Source: Pirellulaceae bacterium
GTDB lineage: Bacteria > Planctomycetota > Planctomycetia > Pirellulales > Pirellulaceae
Assembly: GCA_016784735.1 (NCBI GenBank)
Contig: JADHUC010000109.1
Coordinates: forward strand, 1-32,028
Direction of reading: 5' to 3'
DNA length: 32,028 nucleotides
The translations under genes were made by a program, and so were the position numbers. The notes below the pieces were generated by a model. It was not told the DNA's origin, searched no databases, and saw only the letters and a list, made by a program, of their open reading frames with translations. This document shows, in pieces, positions 9,122-16,577 of this stretch. Position 1 is the first letter of the stretch. Each line of letters opens with the position of its first letter.

Positions 9122-10339
9122 GTGAAGCTCTCCGCCAACCTCGTTCTGTCGTGCCAGATTCTGGCAGCTCACCCATTGCGGACGGTGCTGAGCGTCGTTG
9201 GTGTGGCCATCGGCATCGCGGCCGTCGTGCTGATGGTTTCCGTGGGGCGCGGCGCAGAGAAGCAAATCCTCGACCGCATCCGATCGCTGGGCACCAATCT
9301 GATCGTCGTTCAAGCGGCCCAGGCGCGGACCGTCGCCGGCCGAGAGCGGCAGTCGGAAACGGTAACCGCGCTGACGCTCAAGGATGCGGATGCGATCACC
9401 GAGGAGTGTCCCTCGGTTGCATTGGCCGCAGCAGCGGTCAGCAAGCCCTCGACTGTCCACTGGCAATCCAGGAAGGCATCGACGACCGTCGAAGGTCTGG
9501 CCATTGATGGGTTCGAGATCCGTTGTATTCCGCTGGCGACTGGCCGGTTCTTCGACGAAACGGAAGAGCGTTCACGTCGGCGCGTCGCCGTCGTTGGGCC
9601 GACGGTTGTGGAAACGCTGTTCGGCGGAACTGACCCGGTCGGCCAGCGTATCCAGATCGAGCGGGTTCCGTTCGAGGTGATCGGCGTTCTGGCACCGCGA
9701 GGATCAAGCTCTTACGGCTCCGATCAGGACGACATCATTCTGATCCCCCTGGAAACGGCGATGCGCCGATTGCTAAGTATCACCTACATTCATGCCATCT
9801 ACGTCCAGGCACGCGACGGCAACAGAATGGACCAAGCGGACCAAGAGGTCAGCGAATTGCTTGAAGAACGTCATCGACGGCGCCGGCAGTCGAATACCTT
9901 CACCATTCAAAACCAGGCCGACCTGATCGAGACCGAACGAGAGACGACACGATCGCTCACGTTTCTGATCGGTTCCGTGGCAGGCATTGCGTTGGCGGTC
10001 GGCGGTGTGGGGATCCTGGCCGTGATGCTGATGGGGATTCGCGAGCGAACCCGCGAGATTGGTCTGCGGCGGGCTGTCGGCGCGCGGCGCCGAGACATCG
10101 TCGCGCAATTCCTGCTCGAAGCCGTTCTGCTGGCCAGCGGCGGCGGGTTGCTTGGGGCTGGCGCCGGCATTGGCGCGAGTTACGGTGCCGCGACACTATG
10201 GAGTTGGGAGACCGTGCTTTCATGGCCATCCGTCGCGATCGGCCTGGTCTTCTCGGTCACCATCGGTATTCTCTTTGGTATCTACCCAGCGTTTCGAGCC
10301 GCCAAACTCGAACCCATTCAGGCCCTTCGAGGTGAGTAG
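9122..10339 (+). CDS. FtsX/MacB-like ABC transporter permease 2
   Basis: Second FtsX-type permease, 405 residues, nearly the same length as permease 1 and with the same order: TM1 (TVLSVVGVAIGIAAVVLMV), periplasmic core, then three C-terminal helices with EIGLRRAVGARRRDIV. The two permeases probably form a heterodimer around the shared ATPase. The frame is open back to 9023 inside the ATPase gene; GTG 9122 is chosen because it follows the ATPase stop and puts TM1 at the usual distance. No good ribosome site is seen, consistent with translational coupling. Confidence 0.88.
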   Translation: MKLSANLVLSCQILAAHPLRTVLSVVGVAIGIAAVVLMVSVGRGAEKQILDRIRSLGTNLIVVQAAQARTVAGRERQSETVTALTLKDADAITEECPSVALAAAAVSKPSTVHWQSRKASTTVEGLAIDGFEIRCIPLATGRFFDETEERSRRRVAVVGPTVVETLFGGTDPVGQRIQIERVPFEVIGVLAPRGSSSYGSDQDDIILIPLETAMRRLLSITYIHAIYVQARDGNRMDQADQEVSELLEERHRRRRQSNTFTIQNQADLIETERETTRSLTFLIGSVAGIALAVGGVGILAVMLMGIRERTREIGLRRAVGARRRDIVAQFLLEAVLLASGGGLLGAGAGIGASYGAATLWSWETVLSWPSVAIGLVFSVTIGILFGIYPAFRAAKLEPIQALRGE

Positions 10340-10349
10340 CGGCAAGCTC

Positions 10350-10510
10350 GTTTAACCCCGATACCGTTCAATTCTCACGTGGGATAGGCATCTTGCCTGT
10401 CATGCTTGCACAACATTTTGGGATCCGAGCAGTTCGACTACCCGATATGACAGGCTGGAAGCCTATCCCACTAAGCATGCACGCAAAACTGAACGGTATT
10501 GGGGTTAAAC
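10350..10510. repeat. MITE-like 161-bp imperfect palindrome
   Basis: The element has terminal inverted repeats starting GTTTAACCCC (10350-10359) and ending GGGGTTAAAC (10501-10510). Pairing continues inward through ATACCGTTCA and again through TGGGATAGGC...GCCTGTCA with its complement in the right half, separated by a diverged centre. It lies between the efflux operon and the phosphate island. It encodes nothing convincing and is best read as a non-autonomous mobile palindrome or a very large hairpin. Confidence 0.8.
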
Positions 10511-10566
10511 GCAAAGAATCAACGGCGCGGCGCCGGCCTGCAGATGGGATGTGGCGGGATGGTCGA

Positions 10567-10665
10567 TTAGATAGCGACGAGTGCGATCACTCCGATGGCA
10601 AGATAAGCAACCACCAGACGCCAATCAACTCGGACTCGTTCTTGGTAACTGACTTCCGTATCCAT
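10567..10665 (-). CDS. 32-residue membrane peptide, copy 1
   Basis: A small gene of 32 codons plus TAA, below usual length cut-offs. It has a strong ribosome site (GGGGAG, 7 bases before ATG 10665). The peptide has a charged N-terminal half (MDTEVSYQERVRVDW) and a C-terminal hydrophobic segment (VVAYLAIGVIALVAI), predicting one transmembrane helix. A paralogue lies at 16380-16478. Of 7 base differences, 4 are silent and 3 conservative (Tyr/Phe, Gln/Glu, Val/Leu), which supports real coding selection. It sits under a Pho-type promoter and downstream of the pst-regulator block, so a role in phosphate stress is inferred. Function is unknown; I do not recognise the family. Confidence 0.8.
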   Translation of the reverse strand: MDTEVSYQERVRVDWRLVVAYLAIGVIALVAI

Positions 10666-10710
10666 GACAGAACTCCCCTTACATCGCTTCTATCTCTTCT
10701 GTTCGCTGGA

Positions 10711-10764
10711 ATTATCGTCGGGGAGTGTGAAGAAAGTGCGAGCACTGTGTTAAGATCACGTTAA
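10711..10764 (-). promoter_or_regulatory. Pho-type promoter of small peptide copy 1
   Basis: On the minus strand four half-sites lie exactly 11 bp apart: TTAACG, TTAACA, CTCGCA and TTCACA (starting at 10764, 10753, 10742 and 10731). After 9 bp comes a -10 hexamer GATAAT (10716-10711). The ATG is about 45 bp downstream of the -10. Direct repeats with one-turn spacing placed at the -35 position are the arrangement known for PhoB/PhoP-activated promoters. Confidence 0.75.
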
Positions 10765-10915
10765 TTCCTCCTTTGTCGTCGTTGATCTGCGATCCAGTAC
10801 CACGCGATCAGCCCCAGCCAAACCACCGCCAACGACAAAGTTGCATAGGAAAGCTGTCGTACGGCAATGAATGTAGCAGCGGCGAGTATCGCGACGGCTG
10901 CCAGCGCATCGAACA
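10761..10915 (-). pseudogene. 3' remnant of Tlc/MFS-like transporter gene
   Basis: Read on the minus strand this gives about 50 codons ending ...AWYWIADQRRQRRN then TAA, aligned without gaps to the last 50 codons of the intact transporter at 16574-17884 (shared FIAVRQLSYA and two hydrophobic stretches). Nothing of the upstream ~390 codons is present, and the homology stops near 10915, just inside the end of the PhoB-like gene. It has no start signal of its own. It is explained as the truncated edge of a duplication. Confidence 0.8.
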
Positions 10916-10927
10916 AGCGGAACTCGC

Positions 10928-11641
10928 TCAAGATCGCGGCGAAAGTGCTTCCTCGTAAACAGACACGGGTTCGCGAAAACGGTAACCTATGCCGTGTACG
11001 GTTTCGATCAGCGTCGAGCGTTCGCTGAGCTTCCCACGGATGGCTTTGATGTGCACGTCGATCGTGCGTACTTGGCCGCGCGAACCGCCGTTCGCGCATT
11101 CGCTCTTCAGCAAACGCCGATCGAACACCTTGCCGGGCTCGCCGGCAAGAGCCCACAGCAATCGGAACTCGGTCGGCGTGAGATCCAAACGCCGACCGTC
11201 GATTGTCGCGCGATGACGGTGCCAGTCCATCTCCAAACCCTGAGTCGAAATCCGTTCGTCCCCGTTCGCATTGCCCTTCGTGCATGACTGCAGGGCGTTC
11301 ATTCCCAGCTCTATGCTGAGCCACTCCCGATCAACCGATTCGCTGGCCGGTGACGCAGCGTTGGCAGGATGATCGTCGCCGTGGTTCGGCGTCAGCAAGA
11401 ACACGGGGACCTTCTGTGGAGGCAGGTGCCCGCGAATCTGACCGCAAATGTCCAAGCTGTCCATGTCCGGGATATCGTAGCCCAGCACTACGGCGTCGGG
11501 CAAAGCGTCCAGAGCCCGCTTGACGCCCTGCTTTCCGGTGGACGCGGTCAGCACTTCACAGCCGGACCGAAACAACCGTGTTTCGAGGCTCTGTGGGAAA
11601 CGCCCATCCCTTCCAATGATCAAGATGGCTGGTTTGTGCAT
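10928..11641 (-). CDS. PhoB-like winged-helix regulator with degenerate receiver
   Basis: 237 residues. The C-terminal domain (about 145-228) is a clear PhoB-type winged helix: LTPTEFRLLWALA, TIDVHIKAIRGKL and LIETVHGIGYRF. The N-terminal receiver fold is recognisable but has lost its chemistry. The acidic pair is replaced (ILIIGRDG, G10/R11), the phospho-acceptor Asp position is G54 (AVVLGYDIP) and the usual GADDY-xxKPF switch region is absent. It may therefore act without phosphorylation. No kinase gene is adjacent. A longer frame reaches 11713, but ATG 11641 follows GGAG and starts the fold. It lies 20 bp after pstB on the same strand, so it is likely part of the pst operon. The last ~12 residues sit at a duplication boundary. 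Confidence 0.85.
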   Translation of the reverse strand: MHKPAILIIGRDGRFPQSLETRLFRSGCEVLTASTGKQGVKRALDALPDAVVLGYDIPDMDSLDICGQIRGHLPPQKVPVFLLTPNHGDDHPANAASPASESVDREWLSIELGMNALQSCTKGNANGDERISTQGLEMDWHRHRATIDGRRLDLTPTEFRLLWALAGEPGKVFDRRLLKSECANGGSRGQVRTIDVHIKAIRGKLSERSTLIETVHGIGYRFREPVSVYEEALSPRS

Positions 11642-11661
11642 AGTCTCCACACGACGCGGTA

Positions 11662-12546
11662 CTAACCGAATTTGCCGGTGACATAATCTTCCGTTTCCTT
11701 TTTCTCGGGGCACGCGAAGATGTGGTCGGTTGTGCCGAATTCGATGACTTGCCCCTGGTAGAAAAAGGCGGTCATATCCGATACGCGAGTAGCTTGCTGC
11801 ATGTTGTGTGTCACGATGACGATCGTGTACTGCGTCCGCAGTTCATAGATCAGGTCCTCGATGCTACTGGTGGAAATCGGATCGAGTGCCGAGCATGGCT
11901 CGTCCATCAGCAGGACTTCGGGGCCGGTGGCGATGGCCCGCGCGATGCAGAGCCGTTGTTGCTGGCCGCCGCTGAGCCCGAGTGCGGGTTTTCGGAGCCG
12001 ATCTTTGACTTCGTCCCAGACAGCGGCCTTGCGCAGCGCCCATTCGACCAACTCGTTCAACTCCGCTCGCGTCAGTTTAAGATGCAGCCGAGGGCCGTAC
12101 GCCACGTTGTCGTAAATCGACTTGGGAAACGGGTTGGGTTTCTGAAATACGATGCCAACGCGACGCCGCAGGTCGACCACGTCGGTCGTGCGGGCGAGCA
12201 CATCCAAGTCGCGCAGTTTCAGGGTGCCTTCGGCCCGTGCCGACGGCACTATGTCGTTCATCCGATTGATCCAGCGCAACAGCGTTGTCTTCCCACATCC
12301 ACTGGGTCCGATCAGCGCCGTGACCCGCTTTTCGGGAATCATCATCGAGATGTCGCGAAGAGCCTGGAAATCGCCGTAAAAGGCGTTGAAGCGGTCAAAC
12401 TGAACCGACGTATCGCCTTTCGTCTCCTTGGGTGTTTTCGCTCGCTCGCTGGTCACGGGTCGCGATTCGGCGATCGGCCGCTGTGCTGGCGGCGGCTGCA
12501 GCGCGACATCGGTTTTCGCCATCAGAGGCTCGGTTATCACGGTCAT
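11662..12546 (-). CDS. pstB: Phosphate ABC transporter ATPase PstB
   Basis: Cytoplasmic ATPase of the high-affinity phosphate transporter, 294 residues. Walker A is GPSGCGKTT (80-88), the Q-loop region is VFQKPNPFPKSIYDNVAYGPR (a PstB hallmark), the signature is LSGGQQQR (191-198) and Walker B is LLMDEP (212-217), followed by the switch histidine in VTHNM. The first ~45 residues form a Pro/Lys-rich extension not usual in PstB. GAGGAAA lies 4 bases before ATG 12546. The gene is 35 bp downstream of pstA. No phoU gene is found in the window. Confidence 0.97.
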   Translation of the reverse strand: MTVITEPLMAKTDVALQPPPAQRPIAESRPVTSERAKTPKETKGDTSVQFDRFNAFYGDFQALRDISMMIPEKRVTALIGPSGCGKTTLLRWINRMNDIVPSARAEGTLKLRDLDVLARTTDVVDLRRRVGIVFQKPNPFPKSIYDNVAYGPRLHLKLTRAELNELVEWALRKAAVWDEVKDRLRKPALGLSGGQQQRLCIARAIATGPEVLLMDEPCSALDPISTSSIEDLIYELRTQYTIVIVTHNMQQATRVSDMTAFFYQGQVIEFGTTDHIFACPEKKETEDYVTGKFG

Positions 12547-12581
12547 GAGCTTTCCTCTTCCTTCCGTCAGTGGTCATCGCG

Positions 12582-13787
12582 TTATGTCAGCGGTTTCTGC
12601 AATTTGTTGCGTATCAGGACTGCCAGAGCATTGAACGACAACAGCACGGCCAGCAGCACAATGATGCCCTTGGAGGCGACGGTATGAAACTCCTGCTGGG
12701 GCCGCGCGGCCCAGTTGAAGATCTGCAGCGGCATGACCGAGAAGTCGTCCATCAGATTTCCGGGTTGCGACGCAATGTAAACGATGCCGCAGATAATCAG
12801 GATCGGTGCCGCTTCACCGATGGCGCGGCTCATCGCCAGAATCGACCCCGTCATAATGCCGGGCATAGCCGCCCGCAAAGTGATGTCCTGGACCGTCTGC
12901 CAGCGAGTGGCTCCCATGGCAAGCGACCCTTCGCGCAAAGAATCGGGGACGGCACGCAGGGATTCCTGCGAAGCGATTATCACGATTGGCAGCACGACAA
13001 GCATCAGGGTCAATCCTCCGGCCAGCACGCCGCGACCGAACGGGAAGCGAAAGTAGTACCACGACTTCCTCCCGATTCGGCCGGCTTCGGCGTCGGTCCG
13101 CAGCGTGAACGCGCGGAGCTTTGGTTCTTCGGGGAGCGGACCCCGGGGCCCGATCACGTTGACCTTAATGCGATGCCCCGAACTGACGGTGGCGATCATG
13201 CCAGACCGCGGCTCGACGCTGGGCGAGCTTACGCCCGCGACCGGGACGAGCAGGATGCGATTACCTTCGCTGACAAACTGATCAAAGTACCGGGCCCCCA
13301 CTTCGACCGCCGGTTGGTTCACGTTGCCAAGCAGGCCAAACATACCTGCGAAGGCAGTCAAGCCGATGATGCCATAGACCACTGACGGCACGCCAGCCAG
13401 GTTGCTGATGTTCACTTGTACGAAGCCATGCAGCAGCCGCATCACCCGGCTGCGCGGTTTGAACTCTTCCAGCAGAATTGCTGTTGCCACCCCGATCGGC
13501 AGCGCGAACAGCGCACAGACGCCGCATACCCAGAGGGATCCGAACAGGGCGGGCTGGATGCCGGCCTTTTCCGGACTGGCGCTCGGCGGTGAATTCACGA
13601 AACCCCAGCTCAACGCCGGCAGTCCCTGCACCAGAATCGCGGTCAGCAGAACGGCCAGGATCACAACGGACAGAAATGCCACGGCCAGACAAAAGACGAC
13701 GAACCAGCGGTCCAACCGATATCGCCCGGCCACGGACCGCCTTCGCTTCGGCAGGCTGTATGTCTCTGCAACTAGACTGCTACTCAT
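12582..13787 (-). CDS. pstA: Phosphate ABC transporter permease PstA
   Basis: Inner-membrane permease, 401 residues, about 100 longer than the usual PstA. The extra length is a hydrophilic loop at about 155-250 between the third helix group and the later helices. The EAA coupling motif (EGSLAMGATRWQTV) and the conserved SRAIGEAAPIL helix are intact. An arginine-rich N terminus precedes TM1 (about 28-55). The ATG overlaps the pstC stop as ATGA (13787-13784), indicating translational coupling. Its partners are PstC and PstB. Confidence 0.95.
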   Translation of the reverse strand: MSSSLVAETYSLPKRRRSVAGRYRLDRWFVVFCLAVAFLSVVILAVLLTAILVQGLPALSWGFVNSPPSASPEKAGIQPALFGSLWVCGVCALFALPIGVATAILLEEFKPRSRVMRLLHGFVQVNISNLAGVPSVVYGIIGLTAFAGMFGLLGNVNQPAVEVGARYFDQFVSEGNRILLVPVAGVSSPSVEPRSGMIATVSSGHRIKVNVIGPRGPLPEEPKLRAFTLRTDAEAGRIGRKSWYYFRFPFGRGVLAGGLTLMLVVLPIVIIASQESLRAVPDSLREGSLAMGATRWQTVQDITLRAAMPGIMTGSILAMSRAIGEAAPILIICGIVYIASQPGNLMDDFSVMPLQIFNWAARPQQEFHTVASKGIIVLLAVLLSFNALAVLIRNKLQKPLT

Positions 13788-14737
13788 TCATACGCCTCGC
13801 GAAATCGTCTACGCACGATGTTGCCGAGCAGTGTCAGGCCGAATGTCATGATGAACAGAACGGCGGCGACAGCGTACATCGAGAAATACTCCATGCTCTC
13901 GTGACTCGCATCACCCAGTGCCATTTGCACCATCCAGCCGGTCATGGTTTGAATCTCGTTTCGCGGATCGACGGTCATCCGCGCCGTGGCACCGGCAGCC
14001 AGTGCAACAATCATCGTTTCGCCAATGGCGCGGGCAATGGCCAGCAAAAACGCCGACACGATACCCGATAGCGCCGCGGGGACGACCACTTTAGTCGCCA
14101 CGTCGAACCGCGTTCCACCCAATCCGTACGCGGCGTCCCGCAGGCTTCGCGGGACTGCCTGCAGGGCGTCCTCGGCCAGCGAACAGACGGTCGGCAGGCA
14201 GAGGATTCCGACCGCCAGTCCGGCGCTGAACGCGTTGTAAACATTAAACCCTTCGTGCAGGAACTTGAGACCCGGTGTGATGATGGTGAGTGCAAAGTAG
14301 CCGTAAACGACGGTCGGGATGCCCGCTAGAATCTCCAGCGTCGGCTTGAGCCAAGCGCGTAGACGCCGGTGTGCGTACTCGCTCAGATAAACGGCGGTGA
14401 TCAGGCCGAGCGGCAGAGCGATCGCCATTGCAACCGCGGTCACCAGCAGCGTACCGGAAACGAGCGGCCAGACGCCAATTTCGTGCGAAAACAGCGGCGA
14501 CCACTTTGTCGACGAGAAGAACTCGCCAGCCGTTACGCCATCCATGCCGAAGAAGCGCAAAGTCTCACGAAACAGAACCAGGATGATGGTGAACGTAATC
14601 AGAATCGAGAAAGCGGCGCACAGGACGAGAAACGATCGGATGCACAACTCGCGCACTCGCGCCGCCGTCTTAGAGCGGCGACGTGACGGATGGTGTACGA
14701 CCCAGGAAATGTCTCGCGTCGCAGTGATGCCGGCCAT
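13784..14737 (-). CDS. pstC: Phosphate ABC transporter permease PstC
   Basis: Inner-membrane permease, 317 residues, of normal length. It has an N-terminal TM near 30-55, the core PLGLITAVYLSEYA and ILAGIPTVVYGYFAL motifs typical of PstC, the EAA-type loop DAAYGLGGTRFDVA, and the LAIARAIGETMIVALAAG helix. It starts one base after the pstS stop codon, so its ribosome site lies within pstS. Confidence 0.96.
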   Translation of the reverse strand: MAGITATRDISWVVHHPSRRRSKTAARVRELCIRSFLVLCAAFSILITFTIILVLFRETLRFFGMDGVTAGEFFSSTKWSPLFSHEIGVWPLVSGTLLVTAVAMAIALPLGLITAVYLSEYAHRRLRAWLKPTLEILAGIPTVVYGYFALTIITPGLKFLHEGFNVYNAFSAGLAVGILCLPTVCSLAEDALQAVPRSLRDAAYGLGGTRFDVATKVVVPAALSGIVSAFLLAIARAIGETMIVALAAGATARMTVDPRNEIQTMTGWMVQMALGDASHESMEYFSMYAVAAVLFIMTFGLTLLGNIVRRRFREAYE

Positions 14738-14738
14738 C

Positions 14739-15839
14739 TTACTGAATATCCACCAGATTCTCCGACGTGTACAACTCCGCGATCGTTCCGCTCCGCTTTT
14801 CCATTTCGCGCGTGAGGAAATGAGTCCCCGTCAGGCGGTCCTGGTAGTGGTTGCGGGCGAGTTCGTATATCTCGTCGGGCAGAGGAACGTAATCGACCTT
14901 CGTCGCAAGCGAAGCGGCGTTCTTCAGGTAAAACTCGATAAACTGCTTCACCTCGGGGCGCTTGAGCGAATCGAGCTTCACGTAAATGAACAGCGGCCTG
15001 CTGAACGGAGCGTACTCGCCGCTCGCGATCGTTTCCCGGGTGGGCGCGACCGCCTTGCCATCCGGATTGACGATCTTGACCGCTTTGATCTTGTCGATGT
15101 TGGCGAAGTAATACGAAGCACCGAAGAAGCCGATCGCTCCTTTTTCGCCTGCCACGCCCGTGACCAGCACGTTGTCGTCTTCGCTGACCGACATGTCGTC
15201 GCGCGGATGCTCATTCTCCTCGTCCTTGGCAACCACGTCGCCGAAGAAGTAGTCGAAGGTGCCCGAGTCAGTACCCGGGGCGTAGATCTTGATGGCCAGA
15301 TCAGGCCACTCGGGATTCACGTCCTTCCAGGTCTTCGCGCCCGCTTCACGGAGGAAGATCTTTTTCAGCTCTTCAACCGTCAACTGCTCAATGAAGTCGT
15401 TCTCGCGATTCACCACGATCGAAAGTCCGTCATAGGCAATCGGCAATTCGACAAACGGGACACCGTTGCTCTTGCAGGCCGCGAACTCGGAGTCCTTGAT
15501 TGGTCGCGAGGCGTCCGAGATATCGGTCTCGCCCTTGGTAAAGCGTTTGAAGCCGCCACCCGTTCCCGATGTCGCGACGGTCACCCGTACTTTCGTAAAC
15601 TCCTTCTCGAACTCTTCCGCCGCTGCTTCGCTGATCGGTGCCACCGTGCTCGACCCGTCAATCACGACCTGCCCTTCGATCTGCGTAAGTTCGCTGCCGC
15701 CATCCTCTTCCGCCAGCACATCCTCGATATCCGTGATCTCCTGCGTCGAGTTGGTAGCGGGGCCGCAGCCGACGGTGACCAGCAGCAGCCCACAGCCACT
15801 TGCCTGCAACAACAGCCGCCACATTTGCCTTGAAATCAT
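14739..15839 (-). CDS. pstS: Phosphate-binding lipoprotein PstS
   Basis: Periplasmic phosphate receptor, 366 residues. The lipoprotein signal ends in VTVGC (C25). Phosphate-contact motifs are recognisable: IDGSSTVAPISEA, TSGTGGGFKRF, ISDASRPIK and GTDSGTFDYF. An acidic linker (about 30-55) separates the lipid anchor from the binding domain. GGGGGAG lies 6 bases before ATG 15839. It is the first gene of pstSCAB and of the PhoB-like regulator, and is driven by the Pho-type promoter just upstream. Confidence 0.97.
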   Translation of the reverse strand: MISRQMWRLLLQASGCGLLLVTVGCGPATNSTQEITDIEDVLAEEDGGSELTQIEGQVVIDGSSTVAPISEAAAEEFEKEFTKVRVTVATSGTGGGFKRFTKGETDISDASRPIKDSEFAACKSNGVPFVELPIAYDGLSIVVNRENDFIEQLTVEELKKIFLREAGAKTWKDVNPEWPDLAIKIYAPGTDSGTFDYFFGDVVAKDEENEHPRDDMSVSEDDNVLVTGVAGEKGAIGFFGASYYFANIDKIKAVKIVNPDGKAVAPTRETIASGEYAPFSRPLFIYVKLDSLKRPEVKQFIEFYLKNAASLATKVDYVPLPDEIYELARNHYQDRLTGTHFLTREMEKRSGTIAELYTSENLVDIQ

Positions 15840-15898
15840 CCCATTCTCCCCCTCAGGTCTCGTAGTGAAAACGACATTTCTCAGTCGAACCTGACGTA

Positions 15899-15952
15899 AT
15901 CCTATGGGGCCCGTATGAGAATCCGATGAGGATCGAGTGAAGATCCCGTTAA
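15899..15952 (-). promoter_or_regulatory. Pho-type promoter of pstS
   Basis: On the minus strand the half-sites TTAACG, TTCACT, CTCATC and CTCATA begin at 15952, 15941, 15930 and 15919, exactly 11 bp apart. Then come 9 bp and TAGGAT (15904-15899) as -10. The predicted leader to ATG 15839 is about 50 nt. The spacing equals that of the two small-peptide promoters although the half-site sequences differ. Confidence 0.78.
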
Positions 15953-16327
15953 TGCGTGAAAGCGCCCCGGACCGGCTTGCCCACCAGGGTCACCAAGCAA
16001 CATTTACAGCCGACTTGGCCGCTCGGTAACCGCGTAGCTGATCCAAGCGCCCAGACGCTCGAATTCCACGTTCACTCCGGACAACCTGGCCCCCGCTCTA
16101 CGGTGTCAAGAAGGGCGAGTCCCATGGCCGCGACTGCTGCGAATAGCAGCAAGGTCCGCAAGCGAAACCGAAATGTGTAAGCTTCAGCTTAGTCGACCGG
16201 GAGTCGGTAACGCTCACACCCTCACGACGGAAGGGCAATGCACAGATGCTAGAATCGCGCCGCCGCATGCGCGGCGGTAGGTCCGCGCAAGAAATACTGT
16301 CGGATGGCTTGCAGCGACCGGCAGAGG
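15953..16327. other. Intergenic region without a gene
   Basis: No supported coding sequence is seen between the pstS promoter and the direct repeat. The only structure is a short hairpin, CCGCCGC, 4-base loop, GCGGCGG (16260-16277). It lies about 100 bp past the stop of the minus-strand small peptide gene and could end that transcript, though no U-tract follows. Confidence 0.55.
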
Positions 16328-16379
16328 AAGAACGACGCAAAGGCACCAATTGAGAGATGGGAAGTGGTTGGCTGGTCGA

Positions 16380-16478
16380 TTAGATAGCGACGAGTGCGAT
16401 CACTCCGATGGCGAGATAAGCAACCACCAGACGCCAATCAAGTCGAACTCGTTCTTCGAAGCTGACTTCGGTATCCAT
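16380..16478 (-). CDS. 32-residue membrane peptide, copy 2
   Basis: Paralogue of the gene at 10567-10665, with the same length, the same GGGGAG ribosome site 7 bases before ATG 16478, and the same charged head (MDTEVSFEERVRLDW) plus single hydrophobic segment. It lies 95 bp downstream of the Tlc/MFS-like transporter stop and has its own Pho-type promoter overlapping that stop codon. It is probably an inner-membrane peptide made in phosphate limitation. A possible partner is the Pst permease or the transporter; this is inference only. Confidence 0.82.
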   Translation of the reverse strand: MDTEVSFEERVRLDWRLVVAYLAIGVIALVAI

Positions 16479-16523
16479 AACGAAACTCCCCTTGCGGCAC
16501 ACATGTCTCTTTTACTGAGAGAG

Positions 16524-16577
16524 ATTATCGTGGGGGAGTGTGAAGAAAGTGCGAGCACTGTGTTAAGATCGCGTTAA
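16524..16577 (-). promoter_or_regulatory. Pho-type promoter of small peptide copy 2
   Basis: Half-sites TTAACG, TTAACA, CTCGCA and TTCACA on the minus strand begin at 16577, 16566, 16555 and 16544. Nine bases later comes GATAAT (16529-16524). The first half-site includes the stop codon of the upstream transporter gene. It is almost identical to the copy at 10711-10764, while the sequence between the -10 and the ribosome site has diverged. Confidence 0.78.

Larger units (their letters stand above)
10515..10915. repeat. Direct repeat copy A flanking the pst block
   Basis: Gapless match to 16328-16728 with a constant offset of 5,813 bp. In minus-strand order it contains the last ~50 codons of a transporter gene, a Pho-type promoter, a 32-codon gene and a short tail. 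Conservation is uneven: the small gene differs at 7 of 99 bases and the 53-bp promoter at 2, whereas the transporter tail is only about three quarters identical by eye. The outer left edge is approximate. Confidence 0.88.

Noticed and set aside
10761..11324. 187-codon minus-strand ORF as a single gene
   Set aside because: Its first two thirds are an out-of-frame reading of the PhoB-like gene. Only the last ~50 codons are meaningful, as a transporter remnant.
14397..15833. 478-codon plus-strand ORF antisense to pstS and pstC
   Set aside because: It is a shadow frame caused by GC-rich codon use. The minus strand encodes unmistakable PstS and PstC motifs, and the antisense product shows no domain, ribosome site or signal.
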